Assembly: GCF_001653235.2 (NCBI RefSeq)
Contig: NC_035793.1
Location: 2,170,001-2,234,000, forward strand
DNA from: Pochonia chlamydosporia 170
Lineage: Eukaryota; Ascomycota; Sordariomycetes; Hypocreales; Clavicipitaceae
Direction of reading: 5' to 3'
DNA length: 64,000 nt
Below, in pieces: positions 24,837-36,283 of this stretch. Every line of letters begins with the position of its first letter. Position 1 is the first letter of the stretch. Both the position numbers and the translations under genes were made by a program. The notes under the pieces are model-generated. The model made no database searches. It worked only from the letters and a program-made list of their open reading frames with translations, and was not told the DNA's origin.

Positions 24837-25473
24837 TGTGGTTTGGAGGTTGTTTGGTGTGTGAAATATGGTATGTGATGATTTGGGTTGGTGAAAGTGA
24901 TGACTGAAGTCTGGGTATTATGGGAGGGAGTTTTATTCTTTGTGAGTCAGGATTTGAGGCGTATTATAGACTGATTTAGTATCAACAGTTTCTCATTTTG
25001 AGAAACGCTAAGCTTGATCAGTTGATCCGAATCGGGAAACACAAACTTCTTCGTGTAAGCTGGCCATTAGACCACTGGAGATTGGGACCTTGAAACACCG
25101 TGGTTTTACCCTTATTTGTTTTCGAATAGCCGTCAATTTAATTCTTAGCTCATTGATTTCATTCGATTGAATACATTACGTAGAAATAATACAAAGACGA
25201 CATCGCCCATTACCATGCCCATTACCGTGCCCCGTACAATGCGAAATACGATTGCCGTCTTACCCGACCACCAGGGTTCTTTTGCGTCATAAACAACATG
25301 TTGTCCAAAAATACATGTCCGATACATCTGAGGTATTTGTAGCCTCTGCCACCGTTTTATAAACTCTCTCATATCCAGCAAAGCGTAAATATAACTATTC
25401 AAACCTCATACATCACTTGCACCAAAATGCAGGGCCTCATGGGTCGTGATGAAAACCAAGTACACATAGCCGC
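24837..25473. other. Intergenic between GNAT and transporter genes
   Basis: This AT-rich 637 bp stretch, between two minus-strand genes, holds the GNAT promoter and the transporter 3' flank. The 85-codon frame at 25145-25402 has no recognisable feature. Confidence 0.5.
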
Positions 25474-27056
25474 TTACACAATCGCCAATTTGAAACCAAC
25501 AAGAAGATGTCTTACAGCCGCAAATAGACTCGCAGAAGCGAAAATGGCAAGGCCACAGAACAGCTTCAAACCGAGGTAGCTACCGCCTTGCGCGGCCACG
25601 ATCGCGCCCCCAATAGGACTTGCAAACAGGGCGCCAAAGGACGTGATTGCGTAGGCAGTGCCGACTCTGGTGCCGATTTCGTCGAGATTAGAGATTTGGG
25701 CAACGAGAGTTGGCGAAAGGGAGATGTATCCGCCTGAAGAGAAGCCCAATATGACTATGAAGACGAGAATGCCCGCCACATCGTTGACTGGGATCCAGAC
25801 TGCCAGACAAGTAATGGAGCATAGGAAGGAGATGAAGATGGTGACGTTGTAGCGGCCCATTTTGTCGGCTACAATGCCTAGAAGAATACGACCTAACAGA
25901 CTATACAGCGAGTTAGTCTGTGATAAATTATCGTGATGGGAAACATGATGGGTGTCTATGGTAGAGGTTTACCTTGCACCGCCGAGAATCGGCAACAGAT
26001 ACGGAATCAAAGCTGGAGAAGTTCCGGCAGCTTTGGCCTGTAGCAAGGTAAAGCTAAAGGGCATCCACATGCCCAACATGAAGAAGAACATGGCCGCGGC
26101 GGTAAGTGACAGACGAATATCCTTCAGGGATGCGAAGTGGTCTGCGATTTTGAACTCTCGCGGCTTCGGAGACACTCTGGTCTTCATTGTGCCGCAAGAA
26201 ACGGCCAATAAGGCGGAAAATATACATGCCAGTACGCGCATCATCCATGGAAACCCGGTATGTTCAATGAGACGATGCATCAGGATGGGGAGGACAATGC
26301 TACCAACCGAGCCGCCTGACGCCATGATGCCAAAGGCAGTTGATCGTCGTTTCTCGAACCATGACACTAAAACGCCCATTGAAGCGGTGAAAACTGCGCA
26401 GCCACCGAGCGAAGGGGCAATGGCCTGCGCAAGGATGAATTGGTAGTATTTTGTGCAAAAAGAGATCGCGACCAGGCTCAGCAGGTAGATGAGTGTCCCG
26501 ATCCAGAGGAGCCACTGAGGACCAAAATTATCGTAGATACGTCCATACTATGAAGAGAAACAGTTAGAGAGGAAATTTTTGTTCGTCTTCGCCAACAGGT
26601 ACACCTCTAGATAAGACTTACTCCGGTGCTGAGAAACATCATGAGGAATATCTGGATTGAGGTGATCCAGCTTACCGTCGAGGCATCGTGTTGCCGCAAC
26701 GGCCCAGAAAGGTAATACTCGAGAAACACGCCTGAGCAGTTAACTAACCCGAATATACAGAAATGTGCACAAAATCCACCAAGTACGACTAGCCATGCTT
26801 GAAGACCGCCGTCAGGACAGGCGGATTCTGTCTCTTGTGAAGCTGAGGGACCTGTCTTCTCTGTATTTCCAGCAGCCCCGGCCTCTATTTGGGTACTTCC
26901 AAAGCTCCCATTTGACCCGTCGTGCGATGTTTGGCCCCGTTCGGCGTGTGGTTCCGTATGTTTGGACTCGTGGGTTGTGGTGTTAGTGATTGTTGTTTCG
27001 GAAGACGATTTTAAGTGCTCGACATGGTCCCGAGAGTTGCTGGTTGGGGATGTCAT
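25474..27056 (-). CDS. MFS transporter, monocarboxylate-transporter-like
   Basis: Exons 26622-27056, 25973-26547 and 25474-25900 (introns 74 and 72 bp) give 478 residues. A hydrophilic N-terminal tail of about 85 residues, rich in Ser, Thr and Glu, precedes the first membrane segment. That segment begins with [16 protein letters not shown], the D-G-G motif typical of the fungal MCT-like (Mch) family. [37 protein letters not shown] and [18 protein letters not shown] correspond to conserved MFS loops. About 12 hydrophobic segments can be counted. Fungal relatives are usually called monocarboxylate permeases, but their substrates are often unknown, riboflavin and other compounds included. The protein should sit in the plasma or vacuolar membrane. 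The exon joints are all in frame. Confidence 0.87.
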
Positions 27057-28637
27057 TTTGTAACAGTACTTTTTGTATAGATTTCATGAGAATATCTGCA
27101 TTAGATTGAACGACATTTACTCTCAAGTTGTGAATGACGGCGTTGCAGGGGGCGGGCCATAATCTATGCGTATCCTGCGGGCTTTCTTTCTGAAAACTCT
27201 CGTAAAGTACAGTTTCTGTAATAGTCACCGACAGGAAGGAAAAGCCGGAGAAGCTAGCGGCAAATGTAGATGTCTGCTACTCATCACTTCTCCTTGAATT
27301 GAGCATGGCCAATGCGACAACTCGCATCTCCCGCCGGAATATTACACATATAAAACTATTGTGACCCCATTGTTCCATATCTTTGCTGTTGGCCGCATGC
27401 GATATTTGGAATCACTCAGCTGCTCTTCTATCCCTATCTAGTCATGATGAATTCACGCAACTTCAAGCTGTGTTTCGCGTCTGCCATATGCTGAACATGG
27501 AGAAACACGGACTTGATGGTCTGAGCAGGGAGCGTCTACGATTCCACGGGACTGAGTTTGGTCTTTGCGTACAGCGAAATTAACCGCAAAGATGACTAGA
27601 CTACAGTTAGTTTTATATAGACGAGCCTTCTAATTGTGCTGCCGAGACGAGGTTCATCGTGCGATTTCCCCCTTTTCGGATTCTTGTCAAGGCGCCACCG
27701 TAATATACGACGTATTCGTGTGTCAATGGCTCGCTTCTGGCCTTCTCGACATTGTTGTCACTTCGGGTCAATTGATCGGCAGTAAACCGAGGTTGAAATG
27801 TCTTGGGTCTGAGCCCGATTTTTTTGGATAATCAGACACGCAGGGAGATCCTCACTTGATGGGATCAGGACATCGTCTGGCTGTGCTCTTTAGGAATGAG
27901 TTCGTGTGGTAAGTCGTAGAACCTTCGTCGGAGCCATCAACGGACATGTGTCGATCATACTCCAAAGGTATGGGCCATGTTGAAGACCACTTACATGCAT
28001 TTCTACGGCATTTTGTCTATAAGGCTCATATTACTGTACACTGCACATCTCTGTCCTAATTCGGCTCTCAAATTTCTATACAACCACGTAATAACGTATC
28101 GAAGGCTTCAGCTTGGGGCCGTGCGTGTCTACTCGGAAGGAAGCATCCAACAACGATGTCCGTCATTTCTCACCTTTATCGTGTTGGAAGTGACTTGGGA
28201 GCTAGGAACTGCACTTCGTCAGCTTAGGCGCACATACCACCTAGGAGTCTCCTGCTTTTATGTCGAGTGTTGTCAATGCTTGTTTTATGTCAGGCGGTGA
28301 AAGAACGTCGTCCTAACTTTCTGTCTTGACATGACTCTATAAAATATTGCCCCGTCAGATCAACGTATTTATTGAACCTCCTCGCCTCCCTGCATTGCGA
28401 TAACACAAAAGTTGCCGTTGATCCCGAAGAAAGATACATTCAATTAAGTTCAAGGACCAGGGCTGTAGCATCATGATTGCCAGTCGAGTAAATCAAGCTA
28501 GGCTTTCACTTTTGAAATCTATAGTTCGTCTCATCCAACAGGATGCCTTTACTCGTACACACCTGTAATCAATATGGATACAAAGGAGCATGCAAACTTG
28601 TTCGTCGTGTAGCCCCTTGGGCCAATAGCGCAGCTCA
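27057..28637. other. Intergenic upstream of the MFS transporter
   Basis: These 1.58 kb lie between the transporter start and the AIM24 stop. The short plus-strand frames at 27383-27583, 27634-27831 and 27977-28300 lack any domain or splice logic. I see no repeats or RNA genes. Confidence 0.5.
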
Positions 28638-29948
28638 TCACCTCACAAACTCTTTCAGGTCTTTTCCATCCTCAAACGTGACCTTGCCATCTTTTTGTGT
28701 CGACCCAACCTGCAAGTTGCTTGCGACCTCTTCAACCTTGGAGGTTCCTAGGCTCTGCTCTCCATCTTTTGGTTTGCTTCCAAGCTCAATTGCCGACGCT
28801 ACTGCTCCTGCTGGCGCGTCTGCAATCTCATTCACCTGTTCCTTGGACAAAACATCTGCAACACGGACACCACGACTTGACATCAAGAGAGTAGTGGGTC
28901 CCGTGAACTGGAGAAACAGTCGATCTCCCCAGATAGTGCGCCGAGCGACAGTTCGGAAGTTGTGCAGGCTCCTCGCAAGGATTTTGTAGATGTCCGAGTT
29001 GCGCACGGTTTTCATAAATTCCATTTCAGGAATCCACGACGTCAACGAAGGGACTTGAAGGCGCAGGCTTGTGCTCTTGAATCGGAATGGTTGCGGGGCG
29101 TTTCTCGACACTGAATATGCCACAACGCTGCCGGGATGGGCGACGAACTCCTCACCTTCTCCTAGAGTAAGCTGGTAGATCTGTCCTGGAGCAGACAGGG
29201 CTGCCAGTCCTCGTCCAGTAAAGTGCGTGCTACCCCAATGTGCGAGCGCCAGTCTGTGCTGGATTCGAGATGATAGTGTCAATGTGTGACCGGTCCACGC
29301 CAGCAGCGCATTTCGTTGCGAAACCATCCAGTCGGTCGTGCCATCCAGATGAAGCACGGTGAACGTGGTCGTCGGTGACTTGGTGGAAATAAGAGCGGTA
29401 ATTGGGGTTGTCGCAGAAATTCGCTGGTAGAGGAAAGGAACTCCAAAGGTCGCTCGAGTCAAAGGGTTCAATAGCGATAGTGTGGATTGGGCCTGTTCAA
29501 GCTCAGTTAGCAACAACTGCAAGAAATATCAAGGCACATAACCCTATGCCAGTCGTGATGTGAATCCGCCATACATTTTCTGGATTGCCTGCTACGGCGA
29601 CAAGAGTGCCTCGCCTCGTATAAAGCTTCTGCGATGCTGACAAGGTGACGGATAGCAATGAGTATGGAGATCCAAGGACTTCGAATCGAGCATCTGGAAA
29701 AAGGTTCAATGTTAGCTGCAGGCGTGTAGAGCCAAGTTCGGCGCATCGATATGGGCACCCGACATACCGGCCATATCTCGTCCACCATCAACCGGAGCTC
29801 CAAAAGCATCGCCAGTCACCCTCGGTGTGTCGGTGCTTGGCGCCGCACTGATCTGAATTGTGCGGCATTGCCAACAGACAAACGACGGAGGTCGCTGGAC
29901 GCAGAGGCCTCGCACCGACCTCACCAGCGGCGAAGACCCTCGCATCAT
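28638..29948 (-). CDS. AIM24: AIM24-like mitochondrial biogenesis protein
   Basis: Exons 29768-29948, 29575-29693 and 28638-29492 (introns 74 and 82 bp) give 384 residues. The N-terminus, [15 protein letters not shown], is basic and lacks acidic residues, consistent with mitochondrial import. It is followed by the AIM24 domain: [34 protein letters not shown], later [34 protein letters not shown] and [18 protein letters not shown]. In yeast Aim24 sits in the inner membrane and helps MICOS integrity and cardiolipin-dependent organisation. A Lys/Glu-rich tail closes the protein. It is divergent from the kinesin gene, with a shared 449 bp upstream region. Confidence in the family is high. Confidence 0.9.
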
Positions 29949-30397
29949 GGTGTCGCAGGTTCGATGGGAACACCTTTGGTCCTCGATGCCACTGTTCAAG
30001 ACGCAAAATCGGAATTGACGTCGACCAGTTTGCGCATGACAGCCTTCAGCCATGAACCAATGCCACACGCCATGCTTGGCTTGGCTGGAAAGGCGGCTTT
30101 TTCCGATGCCGACCCGTTTGGATTGGAGCGCAGCTATTGGCTGAAACTCACGTTGCTCGGACAACCAGCCCAATCTCGCTTTGCTTTGCTCAATGCCAAC
30201 CTTCTCCACACCAACATCCTGGTTGAACTCAATTAACCAGAGGAGAGCTTTGATCCCTATGCACAAGTATAGTGCCAGGAACATTCGTTGTACATCATCG
30301 CCGTCGCGTGGTTCGGGTTGCAGCGCGGTGTTCCCTTTGTCCTTCGCGGTCCCTTTGTCGTGCTTGCCTTGCATGCCTTCTTTTTGTAACGTTCATC
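29949..30397. promoter_or_regulatory. Shared upstream region of AIM24 and kinesin genes
   Basis: The ATG codons of the two divergent genes are 449 bp apart, so both promoters must fit here. Open frames cross it on both strands but look like chance, with no motif and no splice fit. No clear TATA element was seen. Confidence 0.4.
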
Positions 30398-32515
30398 ATG
30401 TCGGTTCGTGTTGTTGCGAGGATACGTCCGCTCCTGGAGACAGAGCTGGACAAGGACATTATTGTCCGCCCTGATGGTGGTGAGGCAGGCAAGCCGCACA
30501 CCATTGTCAAGATTCCCAGCCCAAAGAACCCGGCTGAGGAGTTTTCCTTCGCGTTCAATGCCGTGTATGATGAATCGACATCACAGGAGACGCTGTTTAC
30601 TTCTGAAGGTACGGTTTACAAAAAGAAAACGGCGCAGCTTGGCTTTGCCCTTCCCCAAACGCCTAGCACACGGCCTCGGTCCTTGGAACCACCATTGCTA
30701 AAACCCTAAACAGTACAACCGCATCTCAAGTCGCTATTCCAGGGATATGATGTCACAATCTTCGCGTACGGTGTCACTGGTACGGGCAAAACGCATACGA
30801 TGCGTGGTGGTCTCAAGCTTGCCGACAGAGGAGTCATCCCCCGACTTCTCAGCGGTGTATTTCGAAGGGGAAAGAAGATCACAAAGGACTCAGAGGGCAA
30901 CACGACGGTAAAGGTCAGCTTGTCGTACTACGAGATTTACAATGACAAGGTATTCGACCTACTCGAGCCGCCAGAGAAACGAACCCCATCGGGACTGCCT
31001 CTTCGCGCTGAAGCTAGTGGGCGAACTGTCGTGGCTGGCTTATCCGAGCGAGCTTGCGAGGATCTCAGAGACTTTGAGAAGATGTACATTGAGGCTAATA
31101 ACAACCGCGTTACCGCGTCCACAAAGCTCAATGCGCACAGTAGCCGAAGTCACGCCATCCTACGCGTCAAAATCACACAAACTACCGACGGCATGATCCG
31201 TGAGAGTACAGTATCTGCCATTGACTTGGCAGGTTCAGAAGACAATCGCCGAACCGACAATGGCAAGGAGAGGCTGATAGAGTCGGCGGCTATCAACAAG
31301 AGTCTCTTCGTCCTCAGCCAATGTATCGATGCCATTTCAAGAGGCGACAAGCGGATTCCATATAGAGAATCGAAGATGACCCGGATTCTGTCTCTTGGTC
31401 AGAATAACGGCATCACTGTCATGTTCTTGAATCTGGCTCCTCTGCGGAGCTACCACCTGGATACTCTGAGCAGCCTAAACGTCAGCTCTCGGGCTAAGCG
31501 AATAGAAGTTCGTGAGATTGAAAATGAAGTAGTGTTCAAGCAGTTCCCTAGGACAAACAGCTCTACAGCTGTTCAGCGGCAACCCCTGCGACCCCTTGCT
31601 AATGCCCTGAGCGCTCATAACGTTCATAGTGGCAATGTGGCAGCAAAAGCTTCCACGGAGGTTACTCGGCCAATCAAGTCCTTCAGCGTCTACACGGACA
31701 AGACAAAACAGTCTCCAGTAAAGGCCATTTCAATGTCAGCGCTGCCACGACCTGCTGTCCACGCCAGCCTGGTTCCTCGTCCGAGTATCTCCAACAAGCG
31801 GCCCTCAGATCCCGAGAGCGGGATTGCAAGACCCAAAAAAGTTGCGCGGCCGTCGATTGATGAGCCATTCATTACGGTAACGGCATCTCAGATTGAGGCT
31901 ATGGTCGAGAAGAAAGTTGGTGAGATCCTATCGGCTCGAACAGCTGCTGAAAACGCAGCCCAAGAGCAAACACGTGCATCTTCTCAGCACGAGGTTAGTG
32001 AAGCAATGCAAAGGCGTCTGGAGGCATTGGAGCGACGCATCGAGAGCGAAGACAACCACGTGGACTCGAAATCCGATGGGCTTCGCTTCTTACTAGCTGC
32101 CAGACAGCACAGGGAGAAGGGCGATGATGCCTCGGCATTGAGAGCATACGAGATGGCTCTGCCTTTTTTCCCGGGCCAAGCCAAGCTGATTGGAAAAATT
32201 CAGCGGCTTAGAAATCGACTAGGAGTCTCCGTCGAGCACACTTCTGTCATGCGAAGTCCCATGAGGAGTCCGCTAAGACACGACAGAAAGTCGAGGCGGC
32301 CACGCCTCACAGTCAATCCTGACCGCAACGGTTCCGACCAGGATGAGGCTGATATTGAAGATGAGTTTCTAGACGATCCGACAGTTAGGATCAAACCTCG
32401 AAAATCAAGAGCCAAATCGATGGCCAAGCTGCAGGTGTACGGTGATGATAACGAGACGACGACTCTACTTGGCGTTGGTGAGTTAGCTCCCGCAAGGGGA
32501 CTTGTCAGTTATTGA
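30398..32515 (+). CDS. Kinesin motor protein, kinesin-10/Kid-like
   Basis: Exons 30398-30608 and 30714-32515 (105 bp intron) give 670 residues with an N-terminal motor. Motifs seen are VRVVARIRPLL at the start, the P-loop GVTGTGKT at 90-97, switch I NAHSSRSH at 210-217 and switch II DLAGSE at 241-246. The neck side, YHLDTLSSLNVSSRAKRIEV, resembles Kid-type motors. The usual LxxSLGGN stretch is shortened to RILSLGQNNG. The tail holds a basic region, a predicted helical segment (EAMQRRLEALERRIE) and a TPR-like ARQHREKGDDASALRAYEMALPFFPG at about 528-560. A spindle or chromosome-arm role would follow if it is kinesin-10; the subfamily is tentative, while the kinesin identity is certain. Confidence 0.88.
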
Positions 32516-32996
32516 GGAGCTGCGATTTTGCGCATTGAGGCATTTCGTGAAGGCTATATTATCTTGAATATGCATCATAGAAGTAGAGCAGTTGGTTGGT
32601 TTGTTTTTTTGGCATACCTTGTATGTATAGCAACGGGGCATTTTTGAAGGCGTTGAGGCGTGGATGTTCGGAATAGGATGGGACGGGTGCCTCTATCGCA
32701 TGGCACATTTGCATATTTGCCTTTTTGAGAGGCCATGTGGTGTTTTAAATTTAATTGAATTTGAGAAGTTTGCTTGATTGGCCCAGTTGTGTAAGTGAGG
32801 ATAACGCTCAAGTCAGCCCGCAAGAATTCAGCCTTGCGCAGATCTTCAACTTCAGCCGCAAATCTGGATTTTGGTGTTGAACTTAAGCCAAGCAGGCTAC
32901 TCTAAGAATCTGGACTCAACATACCAAACTTTTATCCATCAACTCTCCTGTCGAACACACCGAGGCCAAGGTACATCGACACAACTGCAGAAACAA
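32516..32996. other. Intergenic between kinesin and F-box-like gene
   Basis: These 481 bp hold the kinesin 3' flank and the next gene's leader. The downstream frame is open back to 32871, but it has no ATG before 32997. Nothing else is seen. Confidence 0.5.
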
Positions 32997-34577
32997 ATGG
33001 CTAAGGCAAACAGCAGTCTGCTATGTCTTCCTTCGGAGATTCTTCACATTATCTGTCGCAATCTCTGCTCCCACTGCCTCAACACATTGCCTTGCCGTCC
33101 GAGCCCAGAAAGCATACCAATATCCAACATATCAACCCTCAAAGCCCTTTCTGAAACTTGCACTACGCTCCGCGGCATTGCCCAGCCGTACATATACCAT
33201 CGCCCTGACCCCATACGGTACTCAAGTCCGGCAGTGGCTGCCTTCATCCGAACACTCATAGATCGTCCTGATCTCGCAGAGTCCGTGAAGGAAGTCTTCC
33301 CCAGATACGACGACGACTGGCAAACACATTTTCCGGAGGCACTCAACTACCTGCTGGGATTGGCTTCAGACTTTAAGCTTGGACTACCTAACGATCCAGA
33401 CCTGAGGATAACAAAAAGCGAGGAATTCTCAGGCACGTTTGTACGAGATCTACTCCTATCATTTGCGCCGAAAATCGAGACTCTCCAACTCAACCTATTC
33501 CTCGATTTCTGGGACGAGATCTCTGAAAAGCCAGAAGTAAGCTGGCTCGACAATCGAGCTGAGCCGGCGTTGCCTCATTTGCGGAGACTCCGCATTGATC
33601 CAGATGATACCAATGGGTATCTGATAAATCTGTACGAAATTGGCGCGTTGTTGCGTGCTGCACCAAACTTGGAACACATTTGTCTCTGGGGCGCAAACGG
33701 CGTTGATGACTGTGATGGCGAAATTGACTACGATGTAGAAGCCTTCTTGCCGCGTTTGACAAACCTCCGTATTTTGGAACTCCCCGCCCTTGATTTTTGG
33801 CCCCATGAGAAAGATGACAACGAGTTTCTGCATGGGCTCGTGGCTCACTCGGATAGATTCGAGTGTCTGCGGATGTGGTCTGAGGATAGGACCAAAGGAG
33901 GCGGAGCTTATTTCCCGCTCTCACCATCTACAATTCTACCTCTTCTAGAGAAAACAAAATGCAAAAATACACTGAAACATGTTGATTTCGATCTTGGTAG
34001 GCCATTGACGGAAGAGCATTGGGAAGTACGCCAACCTCATGTCGGCTCTGTGATAGCGAAGTTTCCAAGGCTAGAAGTACTCAAGTTGGATGAGCAATCC
34101 TTTTGTCGACACTGGTTGGACGCATACAAGGGAGGATACGATGACAATACCAGAACTTGTGTGACGGAACTCATTCAACCGAGTCTGAGGATCCTTATAG
34201 TGAGGACTGTGGAAGGGTCGAGAGTTCTGCCCGATATCCTCCATTTAGCGACAGAAATGGCTGCCGGCAAGTTCAAACACGTTCAATATATCGGGGTGGA
34301 TATCCGACGAAGCCGTCTATCCGCACTGGCATCAGATGAGTTTATGGAGGCTTCGCGTCCAATGGTGACGCGAATGATGGAGCTTTTTGACAAGACTGAT
34401 GCGCGGGTGTGTTTTCTGTTTCGGGATTTTCCGCGCTTTCGAGAGTGGAGGGATAGGATTGGTGTGAATTACGATTTGAGGTTGGGCTTGCTGGATGGCG
34501 TGCCTGGGAAGGCTAAGATGGAGGGATATTTGTCTGCGGAGCGTCAAGATGAGATGAGGATGATGATGCGGTGGTGA
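32997..34577 (+). CDS. F-box-like / leucine-rich repeat protein
   Basis: This is a single exon of 526 residues from ATG 32997. The N-terminus, LLCLPSEILHIICRNLCSHC, followed by LKALSETCTTLRGIAQPYIYHRP, matches the helices of a fungal F-box. Such domains normally bind Skp1 and bring targets to an SCF ubiquitin ligase. The remainder has irregular leucine-rich strands (LPHLRRLRIDPDD, LRAAPNLEHICLWGAN, LPRLTNLRILELPALD, FPRLEVLKLDE), which would form the target-binding face. Proteins of this type are numerous and fast-changing in filamentous fungi, so no target can be named. No intron is needed, and the frame is uninterrupted. Confidence 0.78.
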   Translation: MAKANSSLLCLPSEILHIICRNLCSHCLNTLPCRPSPESIPISNISTLKALSETCTTLRGIAQPYIYHRPDPIRYSSPAVAAFIRTLIDRPDLAESVKEVFPRYDDDWQTHFPEALNYLLGLASDFKLGLPNDPDLRITKSEEFSGTFVRDLLLSFAPKIETLQLNLFLDFWDEISEKPEVSWLDNRAEPALPHLRRLRIDPDDTNGYLINLYEIGALLRAAPNLEHICLWGANGVDDCDGEIDYDVEAFLPRLTNLRILELPALDFWPHEKDDNEFLHGLVAHSDRFECLRMWSEDRTKGGGAYFPLSPSTILPLLEKTKCKNTLKHVDFDLGRPLTEEHWEVRQPHVGSVIAKFPRLEVLKLDEQSFCRHWLDAYKGGYDDNTRTCVTELIQPSLRILIVRTVEGSRVLPDILHLATEMAAGKFKHVQYIGVDIRRSRLSALASDEFMEASRPMVTRMMELFDKTDARVCFLFRDFPRFREWRDRIGVNYDLRLGLLDGVPGKAKMEGYLSAERQDEMRMMMRW

Positions 34578-35899
34578 TGTACGTGGGTTATTGCGAGTTT
34601 CATGATCTTACATTTAAGGTCATTTCGATGGATTATACATTTCACATTTAGAATTATGATATGGAAGTGATTTAGACATGAGAACGAAAGCATTATGCTG
34701 AGATATTAGTAGATGGTGCTAACATATATGCTGTGCCACAACTGGTGACGGATTGCCCGCTGCTGCTGCTCCTCTACAGACAATACTCCATGTTTGCGAT
34801 TTGTACGCACACTTTCCAGTCTTGCGTATATATTACACCTAACGCTTTCTCTATAGTTGCTAGGCATGGCTTCAGCATATGTAACGTAAAAGATTGTGAC
34901 CATACGTACCCCGTTGGCAACTTTGTCCTGCGCGAGATGCGCATACAACGCGGTAACACCACCCCTTGCATACACTCTTACAAGATCACAACATTTGTAA
35001 CCCGATCGACAAGCAATCAATCAAGCAGTTCATGCACACACTTGACAGAGACGCCGATGACGACAACCTCAGCCACAAGGCATGAAAATGCATCCCCACC
35101 TGTTTCACACAGCTCCCGTCTCAAAAGGCGCTGTACGGAGTACCAGAAGACCAAGCTACGAACGGATGGGTGTGAATGTCGCGTCGCTTCTCTTGGATGG
35201 GCACACGAGACATTGGCTAATTGGTGGGGTGGGAAGATGGCTGCGTCGGCCGAAAACGACCATCAGAGACATTCGGACCCTGCTTATTGTTTCTCGGAAT
35301 GTCTGGTACTTGTTATGCACGGCGTATTCACACTGGAAGAATCGAGACCGAAAGAGTATCTTGAATGCTCAACATTTTGATCCAGACCATCTATGTACAA
35401 GTGAAGCCTGTGGTATGGAATTGCCATCGTAGTGATAAAAAAAAAAAAGAAGCCCGCTCCACAAAACATGTACCAAAAATCAACATCCAATCTCTCAAAG
35501 TCAGGCGGTCGAGACCCGACCTGCCCAATATTGAGTGCTTCATGAATGTATCCAACGCCCCCCAAGATGGAGCCCTAGGGTTGATGAGGCCGTGATCCAT
35601 AACCCAAAATAAAAGATATATGGTGACGCCGAAGAATCAGACATGGCGAGGTAATTCGTAAAGTAAAAATAAGTCGCACCCACATCTATTCAGTGCAATT
35701 TGGAGAAAATGCAAGGCCACTTTGGAAGTCTTTCCTTGATTTTTCCTTGTAGGCCGGAAATAGCTCTTGCTTTCCAACGACAAAGGCCATTTTGGAAAAA
35801 AAGTAGTGATTAACGCCAGTGTATTATATCGAGAGCCGTAGTCGTCTCATTGAAAAATTGCATGTCCAAACAAACGTATACAACAAGCGGGTCAAGTCA
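34578..35899. other. Intergenic between F-box-like gene and orphan gene
   Basis: In these 1.3 kb the longest frame (34733-35380, plus) is Cys/His/Thr-rich without a domain and was not accepted. An A12 run lies at 35437-35448. A GTACGGAGTAC copy lies at 35133-35143. Confidence 0.5.
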
Positions 35900-36283
35900 T
35901 CATCTGATCATGCTGGTGCGACGCTCGATAACTCTTGGTCTTTCCTTGGCTCCAAAGGCGCCTCCAAAGCTGGGGATCGAGCTGAATCGGTTCAATCGCT
36001 TGCGTTCGGGTATGGTGACTTCTGGAGGAACCTCGGAAGAAAATGTGGTGATGGGCGCGTTCTTGCCGGGCGACATCATCTCACCGTGAAGCGCATCTAC
36101 ACGAGTATTGCTGGAGTCGGCAGACGAGCCGGTGGTGTTTGGCGTCTGGTAAATGTATTCTCCATCGACGTAGATTGCATTGGACTGGAAGGTAGATCGG
36201 CGATTACGACGGCGGGTATATCGCTGCTCGAGACGGAAGAGCTCCAGCTTGGCCTGGATTCTGTCGATGAGGCTTTGACCCAT
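35900..36283 (-). CDS. Small basic protein of unknown function, 127 residues
   Basis: This is a single exon from ATG 36283. The N-terminal 40 residues form a strongly amphipathic, basic stretch (SLIDRIQAKLELFRLEQRY then TRRRNRRSTFQSNAIYVDGEYIYQ). A Ser/Thr/Pro-rich middle follows, and the end is Arg-rich with RFSSIPSFGGAFG. I recognise no named domain. The ordered N-terminus and codon use argue for a real gene, and I have an impression of similar short proteins in related fungi, which I cannot check here. Upstream lies an unusually long, purine-rich non-coding stretch that may be its leader. No signal peptide or membrane segment is seen. Confidence 0.6.
   Translation of the reverse strand: MGQSLIDRIQAKLELFRLEQRYTRRRNRRSTFQSNAIYVDGEYIYQTPNTTGSSADSSNTRVDALHGEMMSPGKNAPITTFSSEVPPEVTIPERKRLNRFSSIPSFGGAFGAKERPRVIERRTSMIR

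Noticed and set aside
34733..35380. 215-codon plus-strand frame
   Set aside because: There is no recognisable domain or ordered composition; a chance frame in intergenic DNA is the simpler reading.
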